Shown here piece by piece: positions 19,650 to 27,965 of a stretch of DNA of 64,000 nt. Below the pieces are notes generated by a model. It saw only the letters and a list, made by a program, of their open reading frames with translations. It was not told where the DNA came from and made no database searches. A program made the translations under genes and the position numbers. The stretch comes from Paraburkholderia eburnea (lineage in GTDB: Bacteria > Pseudomonadota > Gammaproteobacteria > Burkholderiales > Burkholderiaceae): contig NZ_PQGA01000004.1 of assembly GCF_002917095.1 (NCBI RefSeq), forward strand, positions 186,001-250,000. Reading direction: 5' to 3'. How positions within the stretch are numbered: position 1 is the first letter of the stretch; each line of letters opens with the position of its first letter.

Positions 19650-20579
19650 GTGACGCCCTCAACGACTCGTCCATCGACTGGCCGCAGCGCAGCGCAACCG
19701 CATGGCAAACCGCGTCGCCGCGTCTCGCCCACGGCGCGCCGCCAACGCCGCGCGGCCGCGCTCTTTCTGGCTCCCGCCTGCATCATGGTGGCGATCTACG
19801 TGGTCTGGCCGATTCTGTCGACGATCCGCATCTCGTTCTACAACTGGGATGGCATGAGCGAGCCGGGTTTCATTGGCCTCGCCAATTACGTCGAGCTGTT
19901 TCACGCGGCCACCTTCTATACCGCACTCAAGAACAATGTCATCTGGCTGCTGCTGTTCCTGCTCGCGCCGCCGATGGGGCTCGCCATCGCGCTGTATCTG
20001 AACCAGGCCGTGGCCGGCATCCGCATCGTCAAATCGCTGTTTTTTGCGCCCTTTGTGCTCTCGGGCGTGGTGGTCGGGCTGATCTATTCATGGTTTTACG
20101 ACCCGACCTTCGGCCTGCTCGCGGTCATTCTCGGTCACGGCATTCCGGTGCTGGGCGACCCGCATTACGCCACGCCCGGCATCATTTTCGCCGCGCTCTG
20201 GCCGCAAACCGCCTATTGCATGATTTTGTATCTCACCGGCCTCACTACGCTCAACAGCGAACAGATCGAAGCCGCGCGCATGGAAGGCGCGAAAGGCTGG
20301 ACGCTGCTCTGGCATGTGATCCTGCCGCAATTGCGGCCCGTAACTTTCATGGCGGTTGTCGTGACCGTCATTGGCGCGCTGCGCAGCTTCGATCTGATAT
20401 CGGTGATGACGGGCGGCGGACCGTTCGAAAGTTCGACCGTGCTGGCCTATTACATGTACGACCAGGCGATCAAGTATTACCGGCTCGGTTATTCGGCGGC
20501 AATAGCGGTCGTGCTGTTCGCGATCATGCTGCTCTATATCGTCTATCACCTGCGGCGGCTGCTCAAAAGCGAGCATTGA
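19650..20579 (+). CDS. ABC sugar permease, MalF/UgpA type
   Basis: A 309-residue permease starting with GTG at 19650, preceded by a TGGAGGT ribosome site. It has six predicted membrane helices and the EAA loop (EAARMEGAKGWTLLWHVILP) that contacts the ATPase. The N-terminus is arginine-rich and cytoplasmic. It pairs with the next gene to form the CUT1 channel. Confidence 0.92.
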   Translation: MTPSTTRPSTGRSAAQPHGKPRRRVSPTARRQRRAAALFLAPACIMVAIYVVWPILSTIRISFYNWDGMSEPGFIGLANYVELFHAATFYTALKNNVIWLLLFLLAPPMGLAIALYLNQAVAGIRIVKSLFFAPFVLSGVVVGLIYSWFYDPTFGLLAVILGHGIPVLGDPHYATPGIIFAALWPQTAYCMILYLTGLTTLNSEQIEAARMEGAKGWTLLWHVILPQLRPVTFMAVVVTVIGALRSFDLISVMTGGGPFESSTVLAYYMYDQAIKYYRLGYSAAIAVVLFAIMLLYIVYHLRRLLKSEH

Positions 20580-20589
20580 GGTCATCGAT

Positions 20590-21441
20590 ATGTTTCCGAT
20601 TCCCATCGACAAATGGAAGCCCGCGCCGCGGCGCCTCTACAAGCTCTCGCTGCCAATCGCGCTGCTGATCTGGCTACTGCCGATGATCGCGGTTCTAGTG
20701 ACATCGATACGCTCTACTGATGAACTCAGCGAAGGCAATTACTGGGGCTGGCCGAAGCACTTCGCGCTGATCGAAAATTATCGCGAGGCACTGACTACGT
20801 CGCCGATGCTGCATTACTTCTGGAATAGCGTGTTGATTACGGTGCCCTCCGTGGCCTGCGCGATTGCGCTTGCGGCGATGGCGGGGTTCGCGCTGGCGAT
20901 CTATCGGTTTCCGGGAAATTCGGCGCTCTTTGCGGCTTTCGTCGCGGGCAACTTCGTGCCGATTCAGGTGCTGATGATTCCCGTGCGCGATCTCACGCTC
21001 AAGCTTGGGCTGTATAACTCGGTGGGCGGATTGATTCTGTTTCACCTGTCGTTTCAGACTGGGTTTTGTGCGCTGTTTCTGCGCAATTTCATCAAGCAGT
21101 TGCCGTTTGAACTGGTGGAGGCGGCGCGTATCGAGGGTGCCAATGAGTGGACGGTGTTTTTTCGCATCATTCTGCCGCTGATTCGGCCGGCGCTCGCGGC
21201 GCTGGCGATTCTCGTTTTCACGTTCGTCTGGAACGATTATTTCTGGGCGCTGTGTCTCACACAAGGCGATGATGCCGCGCCTATTACGGTGGGCGTGGCC
21301 GCGCTTAAGGGGCAATGGACGACGGCGTGGAATCTGGTTTCGGCGGGTTCGATTCTCGCAGCGCTGCCGTCGGTCGCGATGTTCTTCGCGATGCAGAAGC
21401 ATTTTGTTGCGGGGCTGACGTTTGGGGCGACGAAGGGGTGA
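20590..21441 (+). CDS. ABC sugar permease, MalG/UgpE type
   Basis: A 283-residue permease with six predicted helices and the EAA loop EAARIEGANEWTVFFRIILP. It follows the first permease by ten bases. It is the last gene of the LacI-controlled operon; no clear hairpin terminator is seen in the following 246 bp. Confidence 0.92.
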   Translation: MFPIPIDKWKPAPRRLYKLSLPIALLIWLLPMIAVLVTSIRSTDELSEGNYWGWPKHFALIENYREALTTSPMLHYFWNSVLITVPSVACAIALAAMAGFALAIYRFPGNSALFAAFVAGNFVPIQVLMIPVRDLTLKLGLYNSVGGLILFHLSFQTGFCALFLRNFIKQLPFELVEAARIEGANEWTVFFRIILPLIRPALAALAILVFTFVWNDYFWALCLTQGDDAAPITVGVAALKGQWTTAWNLVSAGSILAALPSVAMFFAMQKHFVAGLTFGATKG

Positions 21442-21687
21442 GGCAAATTCAAGCGCCAGCAAGAAATACGCGATTCCAGACCCCTCCCTTCAGCCTACCG
21501 AAGCGCCGGACGGTTCGCATCGGCTCGACAGGCCTCGCGTGCATCACGGGCTTTCCCGATTTCGCGATCGGACGCCGCAGCTCCATCCCCTTCCCCCGCC
21601 CCACATAAAATCCCCCACCTCCGGACGCAAAAGCACGATCGAGGACGCTGCGCCGTGTAAACTGCAGCCTTTTTTGTCTCTTGTGGT

Positions 21688-22476
21688 ATGGTCCAACCCC
21701 CGCAGCGGACGGCCCTGACCGGTCCGGCCCTCGTTCGTCTGCTTGCGCGCATCGGCGAAACCGACGTGCAAGCCTCGCAGCAGCCGTTAGCCGACCGGCT
21801 GAGCCAGTGGCTCGGCTGGACGGATGCGATCGCGCTCTCGACGGTGCTCAGCGCGCCTGCGCCCGCCATGGGCGGCGCTTCGCCCAGCACCTCGCGCGGT
21901 GACGGCGAGGACGAGGCGCAGCGCTGCCTGAGCCTGCGCTCGGCGCTGTCGAAGGCCATCGTCACCGACGGCGTGCTCGCGCCGCCGCGCCAGAGCGCGC
22001 GCCACGCGCGCGCGCAGCAGGTGCAGGAAGTACCGGATATGCCCGCTGACTATGCGGTGTTCCGCCAGTGCTATCTGGCGCTCCAGCAGAAGATGGAAGC
22101 CGATATCGGCGACCTGCGCACGCGGCTGCGCAACCGGCTCGCGGCGCAGTCGTCGGCCATGGCGAAGCTGGCTGCGCTCGATGCGGTGATGGAGCGCTCG
22201 CTTGCCGTGCGCGAGCGCGCCTTGCTGGGCGCAGTGCCCGGCCTGCTGGGCAAGCATTTCGAGCGTCTGCGCAAGGCCGCGCAGGCGGCCGAAGCTCAAG
22301 CCGAAGCTCAAGCCGAAGCCCAGGCGCAAGCAGAAGCGCACACAGATAGCGCGAACAGTAAAACCGGCGCGTGGCTGACCACGTTCCGTAAAGATATGCA
22401 GAGCCTGTTGCTCGCCGAACTGGATGTTCGGTTTCAACCGGTCGAAGGGCTGCTCGCGGCCCTTCGCGCCCGCTAA
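21688..22476 (+). CDS. DUF3348 protein, first gene of motor-like operon
   Basis: A 262-residue soluble, Ala-rich, mainly helical protein resembling the DUF3348 family of Burkholderiaceae. No enzyme motif, signal peptide or membrane segment is visible. Residues 200-220 are a low-complexity AEAQ tract encoded by a 12-base repeat (22288-22323). It lies ten bases upstream of the MotA/ZorA-like gene, so the product probably serves that membrane complex in the cytoplasm. Molecular role unknown. Confidence 0.8.
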   Translation: MVQPPQRTALTGPALVRLLARIGETDVQASQQPLADRLSQWLGWTDAIALSTVLSAPAPAMGGASPSTSRGDGEDEAQRCLSLRSALSKAIVTDGVLAPPRQSARHARAQQVQEVPDMPADYAVFRQCYLALQQKMEADIGDLRTRLRNRLAAQSSAMAKLAALDAVMERSLAVRERALLGAVPGLLGKHFERLRKAAQAAEAQAEAQAEAQAQAEAHTDSANSKTGAWLTTFRKDMQSLLLAELDVRFQPVEGLLAALRAR

Positions 22477-22486
22477 CGCAGACACT

Positions 22487-25400
22487 ATGTCCAGACTTCG
22501 CATCGATCTCGTTGTTTTCATCGCCGGCCTGCTCGCGGTTTGCTGGATCGGCGCCGCCTACGTCGGCTCCAATCCGCTCGCGCTCGCCGTCACGGTCCTG
22601 ATCGGCGCCTGCTATGTGGGGGGCGCGCTCGAATTGCGCCGCTACCGGCAGGCCACCGGCAGCCTGGCGCAAGCCGTGAACTCGCTGAGCGCGCCTGCCG
22701 CCGCCGCGCCCGCCTCGCTGGGCGCCTGGCTAGAGCGTCTGCATCCGAGTCTGCGCAGCGCCGTGCGCGCGCGCGTCGAAGGCGAGCGCGCGGCCCTGCC
22801 AGGACCTGCGCTCACACCCTATCTGGTCGGCATGCTGGTGCTGCTCGGCATGCTCGGCACGCTGCTCGGCATGGTGACGACGCTGCGCGGCACCGGCATC
22901 GCACTCGACGGCGCGAGCGATCTCGACGGCATCCGCACGGCGCTCGCCGGTCCGATCCGCGGACTCGGCTTCGCGTTCGGCACCTCGATTGCGGGCGTCG
23001 CCAGTTCGGCGATGCTGGGTCTGCTGTCGGCGCTGTGCCGCCGCGAGCGCATCGAAGCCGCCCAGCACCTCGACGCGCAGATCGCCACCACGCTGCGCCC
23101 GTTCTCGCACGCGCATCAGCGCGAGGCGAGCTTTGCGCTGATGCAGCGCCAGGCCGACGCTCTGCCGCTGCTGGCCGAGCGTCTCCAGTCGATGATGGCC
23201 GTGATCGAGCGCCAGAGCACGACGCTCGGCGAGCGTCAGATCGCCAGCCAGGAGGCTTTCCTCGGCAATGCCCAGGCGGCTTATGCGCGCCTCGCCTCGA
23301 CGGTGGGCGACTCGCTCAAGGCCAGTGCCGCCGAAAGCGCGCGCGCCGCCGGCGCGGCCTTCGCGCCGGTCGTCGAAGCGACGATGGCGGGTCTCGCGCG
23401 CGAAAGCGCCGCGCTGCACAGCACGCTGACCCAGGCCGTGCAGCGCCAGCTCGACGGCCTCACGTCCGGCTTCGAGGCCAATGCCACGCGCGTCGCGGGC
23501 ATCTGGAACGCCGCGCTCGACGAGCAGCGCCGCGCGGGCGAAGCGCTCGCGGACGATCTGCAAGGCGCACTGGAGCGCTTTAGCGCCACGTTCGAAACGC
23601 GTTCGGCGCATCTGGTGCGGGACGTGGATGCGCGCCTCGCAGCTTCGGCGGCGGGGGTTTCGCAGTCGTGGCAGGAAGCGCTGACGCGCCAGGAACAAGC
23701 CGGCGAAAAACTCGCGGGCGACAACCAGCAGGCGCTGGCCGCTGCGGCCGCCACGTTCGAGCAGCACGCGGCGGCGCTCGTGCGCGCTGTGGGCGAGGCG
23801 CAGACCGACTTGCAGACGCAGCTTGCCGCGCGCGACGAGGCGCGCCTCGCGGCCTGGCGCGACACGCTCGACGCGATAAGCACGTCGCTGCGCGACGAAT
23901 GGCGCGTGGCGGGCACGCAGGCGGCTGGGCAGCAGCAGGCGATCTGCACGACGCTGGCGCAGACCGCCGACGAGATCGTCGCGCGCACCGAGGCGCACGC
24001 GAACAGCACGCTCGCCGAAATCGCCCGCGCTGCAGAGGCCGCAGCGGCGGCGTGGCAAGCGGCCAGCACGCAGGCGGCGCAACGCCAGCAGGACGTTTGC
24101 GAGACGCTTGCGAGCACCGCCGGCACGATCGCGGCGCAGGCCGAGGCGCATACGAACAGCACCATCGCCGAAATCACGCGCGTCGCCGAGGCTTCGTCGA
24201 CGGCATGGCAGGCAGCGAGCACGCAGGCGGAACAGCGTCAGCAGGCGATCTGCGATGCGCTCGCGCAGACGGCTAACGCCATTTCGACGCAAACCGAGGC
24301 CCACGCCAAGGGCACGATTGCTGAAATCGCACGCGCCGCTGAAGCGAATGCAACAGCATGGCAGGCGGCAAGCACGCAAGCCGCAGAACGCCAGCAAGCC
24401 ATCTGCGACGCGCTTGCGCAAACGGCCAATGACATCTCGGCGCAAACCGAAGCCCACGCCAAAAGCACCATCGCTGAAATCGCCCGCGCCGCCGAAGTCA
24501 ACGCAAGCGCGTGGCAAGCCGCCAGCACGCAAGCCGCCGAGCGCCAGCAAGCCATCTGCGAAGCACTTGCTCAAACGGCCAACGCCATTTCGGCGCAAAC
24601 CGAAGCTCACGCCAAGGGCACGATTGCCGAAATCGCGCGCGCCGCCGAAGCCAATGCAAACGCCTGGCAGGCCGCCAGCACGCACGCGGCGGAACGCCAG
24701 CAAGCCATCTGCGAAGCTTTGACGCAAACCGCCAACGCCATCTCGACGCAAACCGAAACCCACGCCAAGGGCACGATTGTCGAAATCGCGCGTGCCGCCG
24801 AAGCCAACGCAAGCGCGTGGCAAGCCGCCAGCACGCAAGCCGCCGAGCGCCAGCAGGCCATCTGCGAAGCACTCGCGCAAACGGCCAACGCCATCTCCGC
24901 ACAAACCGAAGCCCACGCCAACGGCACCATCGCCGAAATCGCGCGTCTCGTCGAAGCCGCTTCGGAGGCGCCGCGCGTGGCCGCCGAAGTCGTCGCGGAA
25001 CTGCGCCAGAAGCTCCACGAAAGCATGGTGCAGGACACCGCGATGCTGGAGGAGCGCGGCCGCCTGCTCGCCACCGTCACCACGCTGCTCGACGCCGTGA
25101 ACCACGCGAGCACCGAACAGCGCGCGGCCATCGGCGCGCTGGTCGATACGTCGGCGGGCCTGCTCGAGCGCGTGGGCGCGCGCTTCGACCAGCAGGTCGA
25201 AGCCGGCGCGCAGACGCTCGAAGGCGTCGCGGCCCAGGTCACCGGCAGCGCCGTCGAAGTCGCCAGTCTCGGCGACGCCTTCGGCGTGGCCGTGCAGCAC
25301 TTCGGCGCCTCGAACGACAAGCTCATGATGCAACTCGAACGCATCGAAGCCGCGCTCGACAAGTCGCTCGCGCGCAGCGACGACCAGCTCGCCTACTACG

Positions 25401-25495
25401 TCGCGCAGGCGCGCGAAGTGGTCGATCTGAGCCTGCTGTCGCAGAAGCAGATCGTCGATAGCCTGCAACGCCTGGCCGGAAGCGAAGCCGCATGA
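22487..25495 (+). CDS. MotA/ZorA-like membrane protein with giant coiled-coil tail (DUF802)
   Basis: A 1002-residue protein. Four hydrophobic segments at about 8-27, 31-49, 113-132 and 159-184; the last two have the glycine-rich MotA/TolQ/ExbB character (GMLGTLLGMV, FGTSIAGVASSAMLGLL). Residues 190-1002 are an Ala/Glu/Gln-rich helical tail with almost no proline and seven 51-residue repeats at 476-832. This is the layout of ZorA of Zorya defence: channel subunit plus long intracellular tail. Start at 22487; an upstream ATG at 22424 overlaps the DUF3348 gene and adds no family sequence. Overlaps the next gene by four bases (ATGA), indicating translational coupling. Family resemblance is by eye. 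Confidence 0.8.
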   Translation: MSRLRIDLVVFIAGLLAVCWIGAAYVGSNPLALAVTVLIGACYVGGALELRRYRQATGSLAQAVNSLSAPAAAAPASLGAWLERLHPSLRSAVRARVEGERAALPGPALTPYLVGMLVLLGMLGTLLGMVTTLRGTGIALDGASDLDGIRTALAGPIRGLGFAFGTSIAGVASSAMLGLLSALCRRERIEAAQHLDAQIATTLRPFSHAHQREASFALMQRQADALPLLAERLQSMMAVIERQSTTLGERQIASQEAFLGNAQAAYARLASTVGDSLKASAAESARAAGAAFAPVVEATMAGLARESAALHSTLTQAVQRQLDGLTSGFEANATRVAGIWNAALDEQRRAGEALADDLQGALERFSATFETRSAHLVRDVDARLAASAAGVSQSWQEALTRQEQAGEKLAGDNQQALAAAAATFEQHAAALVRAVGEAQTDLQTQLAARDEARLAAWRDTLDAISTSLRDEWRVAGTQAAGQQQAICTTLAQTADEIVARTEAHANSTLAEIARAAEAAAAAWQAASTQAAQRQQDVCETLASTAGTIAAQAEAHTNSTIAEITRVAEASSTAWQAASTQAEQRQQAICDALAQTANAISTQTEAHAKGTIAEIARAAEANATAWQAASTQAAERQQAICDALAQTANDISAQTEAHAKSTIAEIARAAEVNASAWQAASTQAAERQQAICEALAQTANAISAQTEAHAKGTIAEIARAAEANANAWQAASTHAAERQQAICEALTQTANAISTQTETHAKGTIVEIARAAEANASAWQAASTQAAERQQAICEALAQTANAISAQTEAHANGTIAEIARLVEAASEAPRVAAEVVAELRQKLHESMVQDTAMLEERGRLLATVTTLLDAVNHASTEQRAAIGALVDTSAGLLERVGARFDQQVEAGAQTLEGVAAQVTGSAVEVASLGDAFGVAVQHFGASNDKLMMQLERIEAALDKSLARSDDQLAYYVAQAREVVDLSLLSQKQIVDSLQRLAGSEAA
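23912..24982 (+). repeat. Seven tandem 153-bp in-frame repeats (51 residues each)
   Basis: Seven consecutive units of exactly 51 codons inside the coiled-coil tail. Each begins (S/G)T(Q/H)A and contains RQQAIC-like, TANAIS-like and EIARAAEAN-like blocks; units 3-6 are nearly identical, unit 1 and unit 7 diverged. Every unit has a Cys at position 12 and units 1-6 have a Trp at position 48. The period 51 equals four hendecads plus one heptad, compatible with an uninterrupted coiled coil. Confidence 0.92.
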
Positions 25496-26157
25496 ACGAC
25501 GAGATCGACGGCGGCGTAGAGCCCACCGCGCCGGTCTGGGCCGCGTTCGGCGACCTGATGGCGGCGCTGCTGGGCGCGTTCGTGCTGATCCTCGTCGGGG
25601 TGATCGGCATGCAGATGGAAGCGTCCTCGCGCCTCGCGCACGAGGTCAAGGCGCGCCAGCTCGAAGCGCAGCGGCGCCAGACGCTCGAACAGGCGCTGGC
25701 CGGCCCGCTCGCGGCGGGACGCGTGACGCTCGTGAACGGGCGCATCGGCATCAGCGGCAGCGTGCTGTTCGCGCTCAATTCCGACCAGTTGCAGCCGGAG
25801 GGACGCGAACTGCTCAAGAGCCTCGCGGGCCCGCTCACGGCGTATCTGCACGACCGCGACGAAATCCTCATGGTGAGCGGTTTCGCCGACGACCAGCAGG
25901 TCCACGCGGGCAATCGCCGCTTCGCCGACAACTGGGAGCTGTCCGCCGAGCGCGCGCTGACCGTCACGCGCGCGTTCATCGATGCGGGCGTGCCGGCGGC
26001 ATCGGTGTTCGCGGCGGCGTTCGGGTCGGAGCAGCCGGTCAGTTCCAACGCCGACGAAGCCGGCCGCGCGAAAAATCGCCGCGTGGAAATCGCCCCCGTG
26101 CCGCGCTCGTCGAGCGTGAGCAACGCCGCTGCGAAGACGCAGAACGCTCATGAGTGA
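25492..26157 (+). CDS. MotB/ZorB-like stator protein with OmpA peptidoglycan-binding domain
   Basis: A 221-residue protein with one transmembrane helix at about 15-40 that begins PVWAAFGDLMAALLG. Asp21 sits at the start of the helix as the proton- or sodium-binding Asp does in MotB and ZorB. Residues 90-200 form an OmpA/MotB-like domain with NWELSAERA and the NRRVEI end motif, which binds peptidoglycan. The start overlaps the MotA-like gene by four bases. With that partner it should form an ion-driven complex anchored to the cell wall. Confidence 0.85.
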   Translation: MNDEIDGGVEPTAPVWAAFGDLMAALLGAFVLILVGVIGMQMEASSRLAHEVKARQLEAQRRQTLEQALAGPLAAGRVTLVNGRIGISGSVLFALNSDQLQPEGRELLKSLAGPLTAYLHDRDEILMVSGFADDQQVHAGNRRFADNWELSAERALTVTRAFIDAGVPAASVFAAAFGSEQPVSSNADEAGRAKNRRVEIAPVPRSSSVSNAAAKTQNAHE

Positions 26158-26797
26158 CGACGTGCGTATCGACGCGCAAAACGTTGCGCAGGCATCGAAT
26201 CCGCCGTACAGCAGCGGCTGCCGTGATGCGCGCGCGACGCTCGACGCCTGGCGAGCGCAAGGCGCCGATCGCCTCGACCCGGTTGGCTTCGCGATGCTCG
26301 ACGCGCTGGAAAAGCGCGCGCGGGCGCTGGCCGGCACAGCGCGCGGCGTGCTCGATGCGCGTATCGAAACGCGACTCGCGGCTTATTCGCAGCGGATCGA
26401 GACCGAATCCGCGCAAGCCGCGCCCGCGAACGAGACGCCTGCAAACAACGCCTTCGCCGCGTTGATCGACGCGATGTCGCGCGACGCACGCGACGGTGCG
26501 CCCGCCGCGCTGCTCGATTATTTCCGCGATGTCTGGTCGAAGGTCAGCGCCGACCAGCAGGTGCAACAGTCGCTCGATCAGGTGCCGAAAAACGCGGGCC
26601 CGCTCAATTCCAGCAGCCTGGTGCACCGCGCGCTCTTTCTCATGCGCGACCTCTCGCCCGGTTATCTGCGCCAATTTCTGGCCTATGCCGATGGACTTGC
26701 GTGGCTCGAAGATCTGCACGCGGGTATCGCGCCGCCCGCCGCTCAAGCCGCCCAGACGAGCACCGCGAAAAAACCCCGGCGCACCCGCGCACGCTAG
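26150..26797 (+). CDS. DUF2894 protein, last gene of motor-like operon
   Basis: A 215-residue soluble protein of the DUF2894 type, mainly helical, with a basic C-terminus (KKPRRTRAR). Its start lies inside the OmpA-like gene (eight-base overlap), so it is translationally coupled. The C-terminal third contains SPGYLRQFLAYADGLAWLEDL, a compact conserved-looking helix pair. No known enzymatic motif. It could be a cytoplasmic partner of the tail or the effector of the system; this is inference. Confidence 0.78.
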   Translation: MSDDVRIDAQNVAQASNPPYSSGCRDARATLDAWRAQGADRLDPVGFAMLDALEKRARALAGTARGVLDARIETRLAAYSQRIETESAQAAPANETPANNAFAALIDAMSRDARDGAPAALLDYFRDVWSKVSADQQVQQSLDQVPKNAGPLNSSSLVHRALFLMRDLSPGYLRQFLAYADGLAWLEDLHAGIAPPAAQAAQTSTAKKPRRTRAR

Positions 26798-26837
26798 AAA
26801 CACGCGGCCATCCGCGCGTCGCCCGTCGCGCCTTCCG

Positions 26838-26934
26838 TGGCCCGATCGACTCGGGGCAGATGTTCTCGGGCGAGACCGCCGACGGGTTCGTGGCGACGCC
26901 GTCGTTCGGGTTCATGCCCGCACCCGCGCCTTGA
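26838..26934 (+). pseudogene. Possible coding remnant behind the DUF2894 gene
   Basis: In one frame the last 28 codons before a TGA at 26932 read like a real protein end (DSGQMFSGETADGFVATP) and have G or C in nearly every third position. No start codon with a ribosome site is visible, and the tail overlaps the convergent AraC gene by 23 bases. It may be the remnant of a lost gene or chance in GC-rich DNA. Confidence 0.25.
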
Positions 26935-27913
26935 TTTCGCTGTGCGCCGAGACCGTGGACTGCGCCACGTAATAGGGGTCTTTCACGCTGCGCGCGTACT
27001 GCTTGGGCGCCATGCCCGACCAGCGCCGGAACGCGCGGATAAACGCCTTCTCCGACGCATAGCCCACGCTCGTCGCGATTTCGATCAGACGGCGGCGCGA
27101 ATCGCGCAGCGCGCCGCTCGCCACGTACATGCGATACGCGGTGAGATGGCCGATGGGCGTTTCCTCGACCAATTCGACAAAGCGCGCGCTAAAGCGCGAG
27201 CGCGACATGCCTGCCGTTGCCGCCAGCGATTCGACGGTCCATTCGCGTTCCGGATAGCGATGCAATTGTGCAATCGCGCGACCGATCTGCGGGTCCATGA
27301 GGCCGCGCAACCAGCCCGTGTGACTGATCGCCGACGCTAGATGCGCGCGCAACAACTGCACGAACAGCACGTCCGCGAGGCGCGCGGCCGCCACCGCCCA
27401 GCCCGGCTGGCAGGCCATCGATTCGCGGATGAAAGCCATCAGCGTGTCCGCGAGCCATGGGCCGACCGCCGGATCGTTGGCCCGCACATGAATGAGCGGC
27501 GGCAGCACGGAAAAGAGCGGATTGCGCACGGCTTCGCGATAAAAAATGATGCCCGTGTACAACTCGCTCGCCGCTCCCCCGCCGCCCACGCTGAGCCGCA
27601 GCGGCGTGTCGAAGCGCGGGCTGATCCCGGCGCCGGCGACGAGGTCGTCGAACGGTACGGGCTCGACGCCGGGCGCCGAGCCCAGCACGTGCGCGTGACC
27701 GTGCGGCAGCAGCACGAAATCGCCGACCTCGACGCGCAACGGATCGACACCGTCCATCGAGATATAAAACGGGCCGCCGAAACCCGTTCTGAACGCCGCG
27801 CCTTCCACCGCCGGTTTGGCGATCGCCCATGGCGCGCTGAGCGAGAAGTGCCCCGTCACCACCGCGTCCGCGCGCAGGTCGGCCAGCGCGGCGCTCAAGA
27901 GGTCCATCGCCAT
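26912..27913 (-). CDS. AraC-family regulator with cupin-type sensor domain
   Basis: A 333-residue protein. The N-terminal half (residues 1-190) is the AraC-type cupin_6 domain, with HGHAHVLG after the LLP strand; the C-terminal 100 residues hold the two AraC helix-turn-helix motifs (SLAATAGMSRSRFSARF and EIATSVGYASEKAFIRAFRRW). The start at 27913 has a GGAGA ribosome site. It lies in the same orientation as, and downstream of, a porin gene, so it may control that porin or an unlinked target. Confidence 0.9.
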   Translation of the reverse strand: MAMDLLSAALADLRADAVVTGHFSLSAPWAIAKPAVEGAAFRTGFGGPFYISMDGVDPLRVEVGDFVLLPHGHAHVLGSAPGVEPVPFDDLVAGAGISPRFDTPLRLSVGGGGAASELYTGIIFYREAVRNPLFSVLPPLIHVRANDPAVGPWLADTLMAFIRESMACQPGWAVAAARLADVLFVQLLRAHLASAISHTGWLRGLMDPQIGRAIAQLHRYPEREWTVESLAATAGMSRSRFSARFVELVEETPIGHLTAYRMYVASGALRDSRRRLIEIATSVGYASEKAFIRAFRRWSGMAPKQYARSVKDPYYVAQSTVSAHSEIKARVRA

Positions 27914-27965
27914 CTCATCGTCTCCATCGTGTATTTCGGGCGCTGCGCGCGGCCTCGGTGCAGCA

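Noticed and set aside
23912..24982. CRISPR-like or satellite array
   Set aside because: Units are 153 bp, in frame and coding; there are no spacers.
22730..25468. A 912-codon open frame on the minus strand of the motor tail
   Set aside because: It mirrors the repeat codons of the plus-strand gene; the plus-strand frame has the operon overlaps and recognisable membrane segments.
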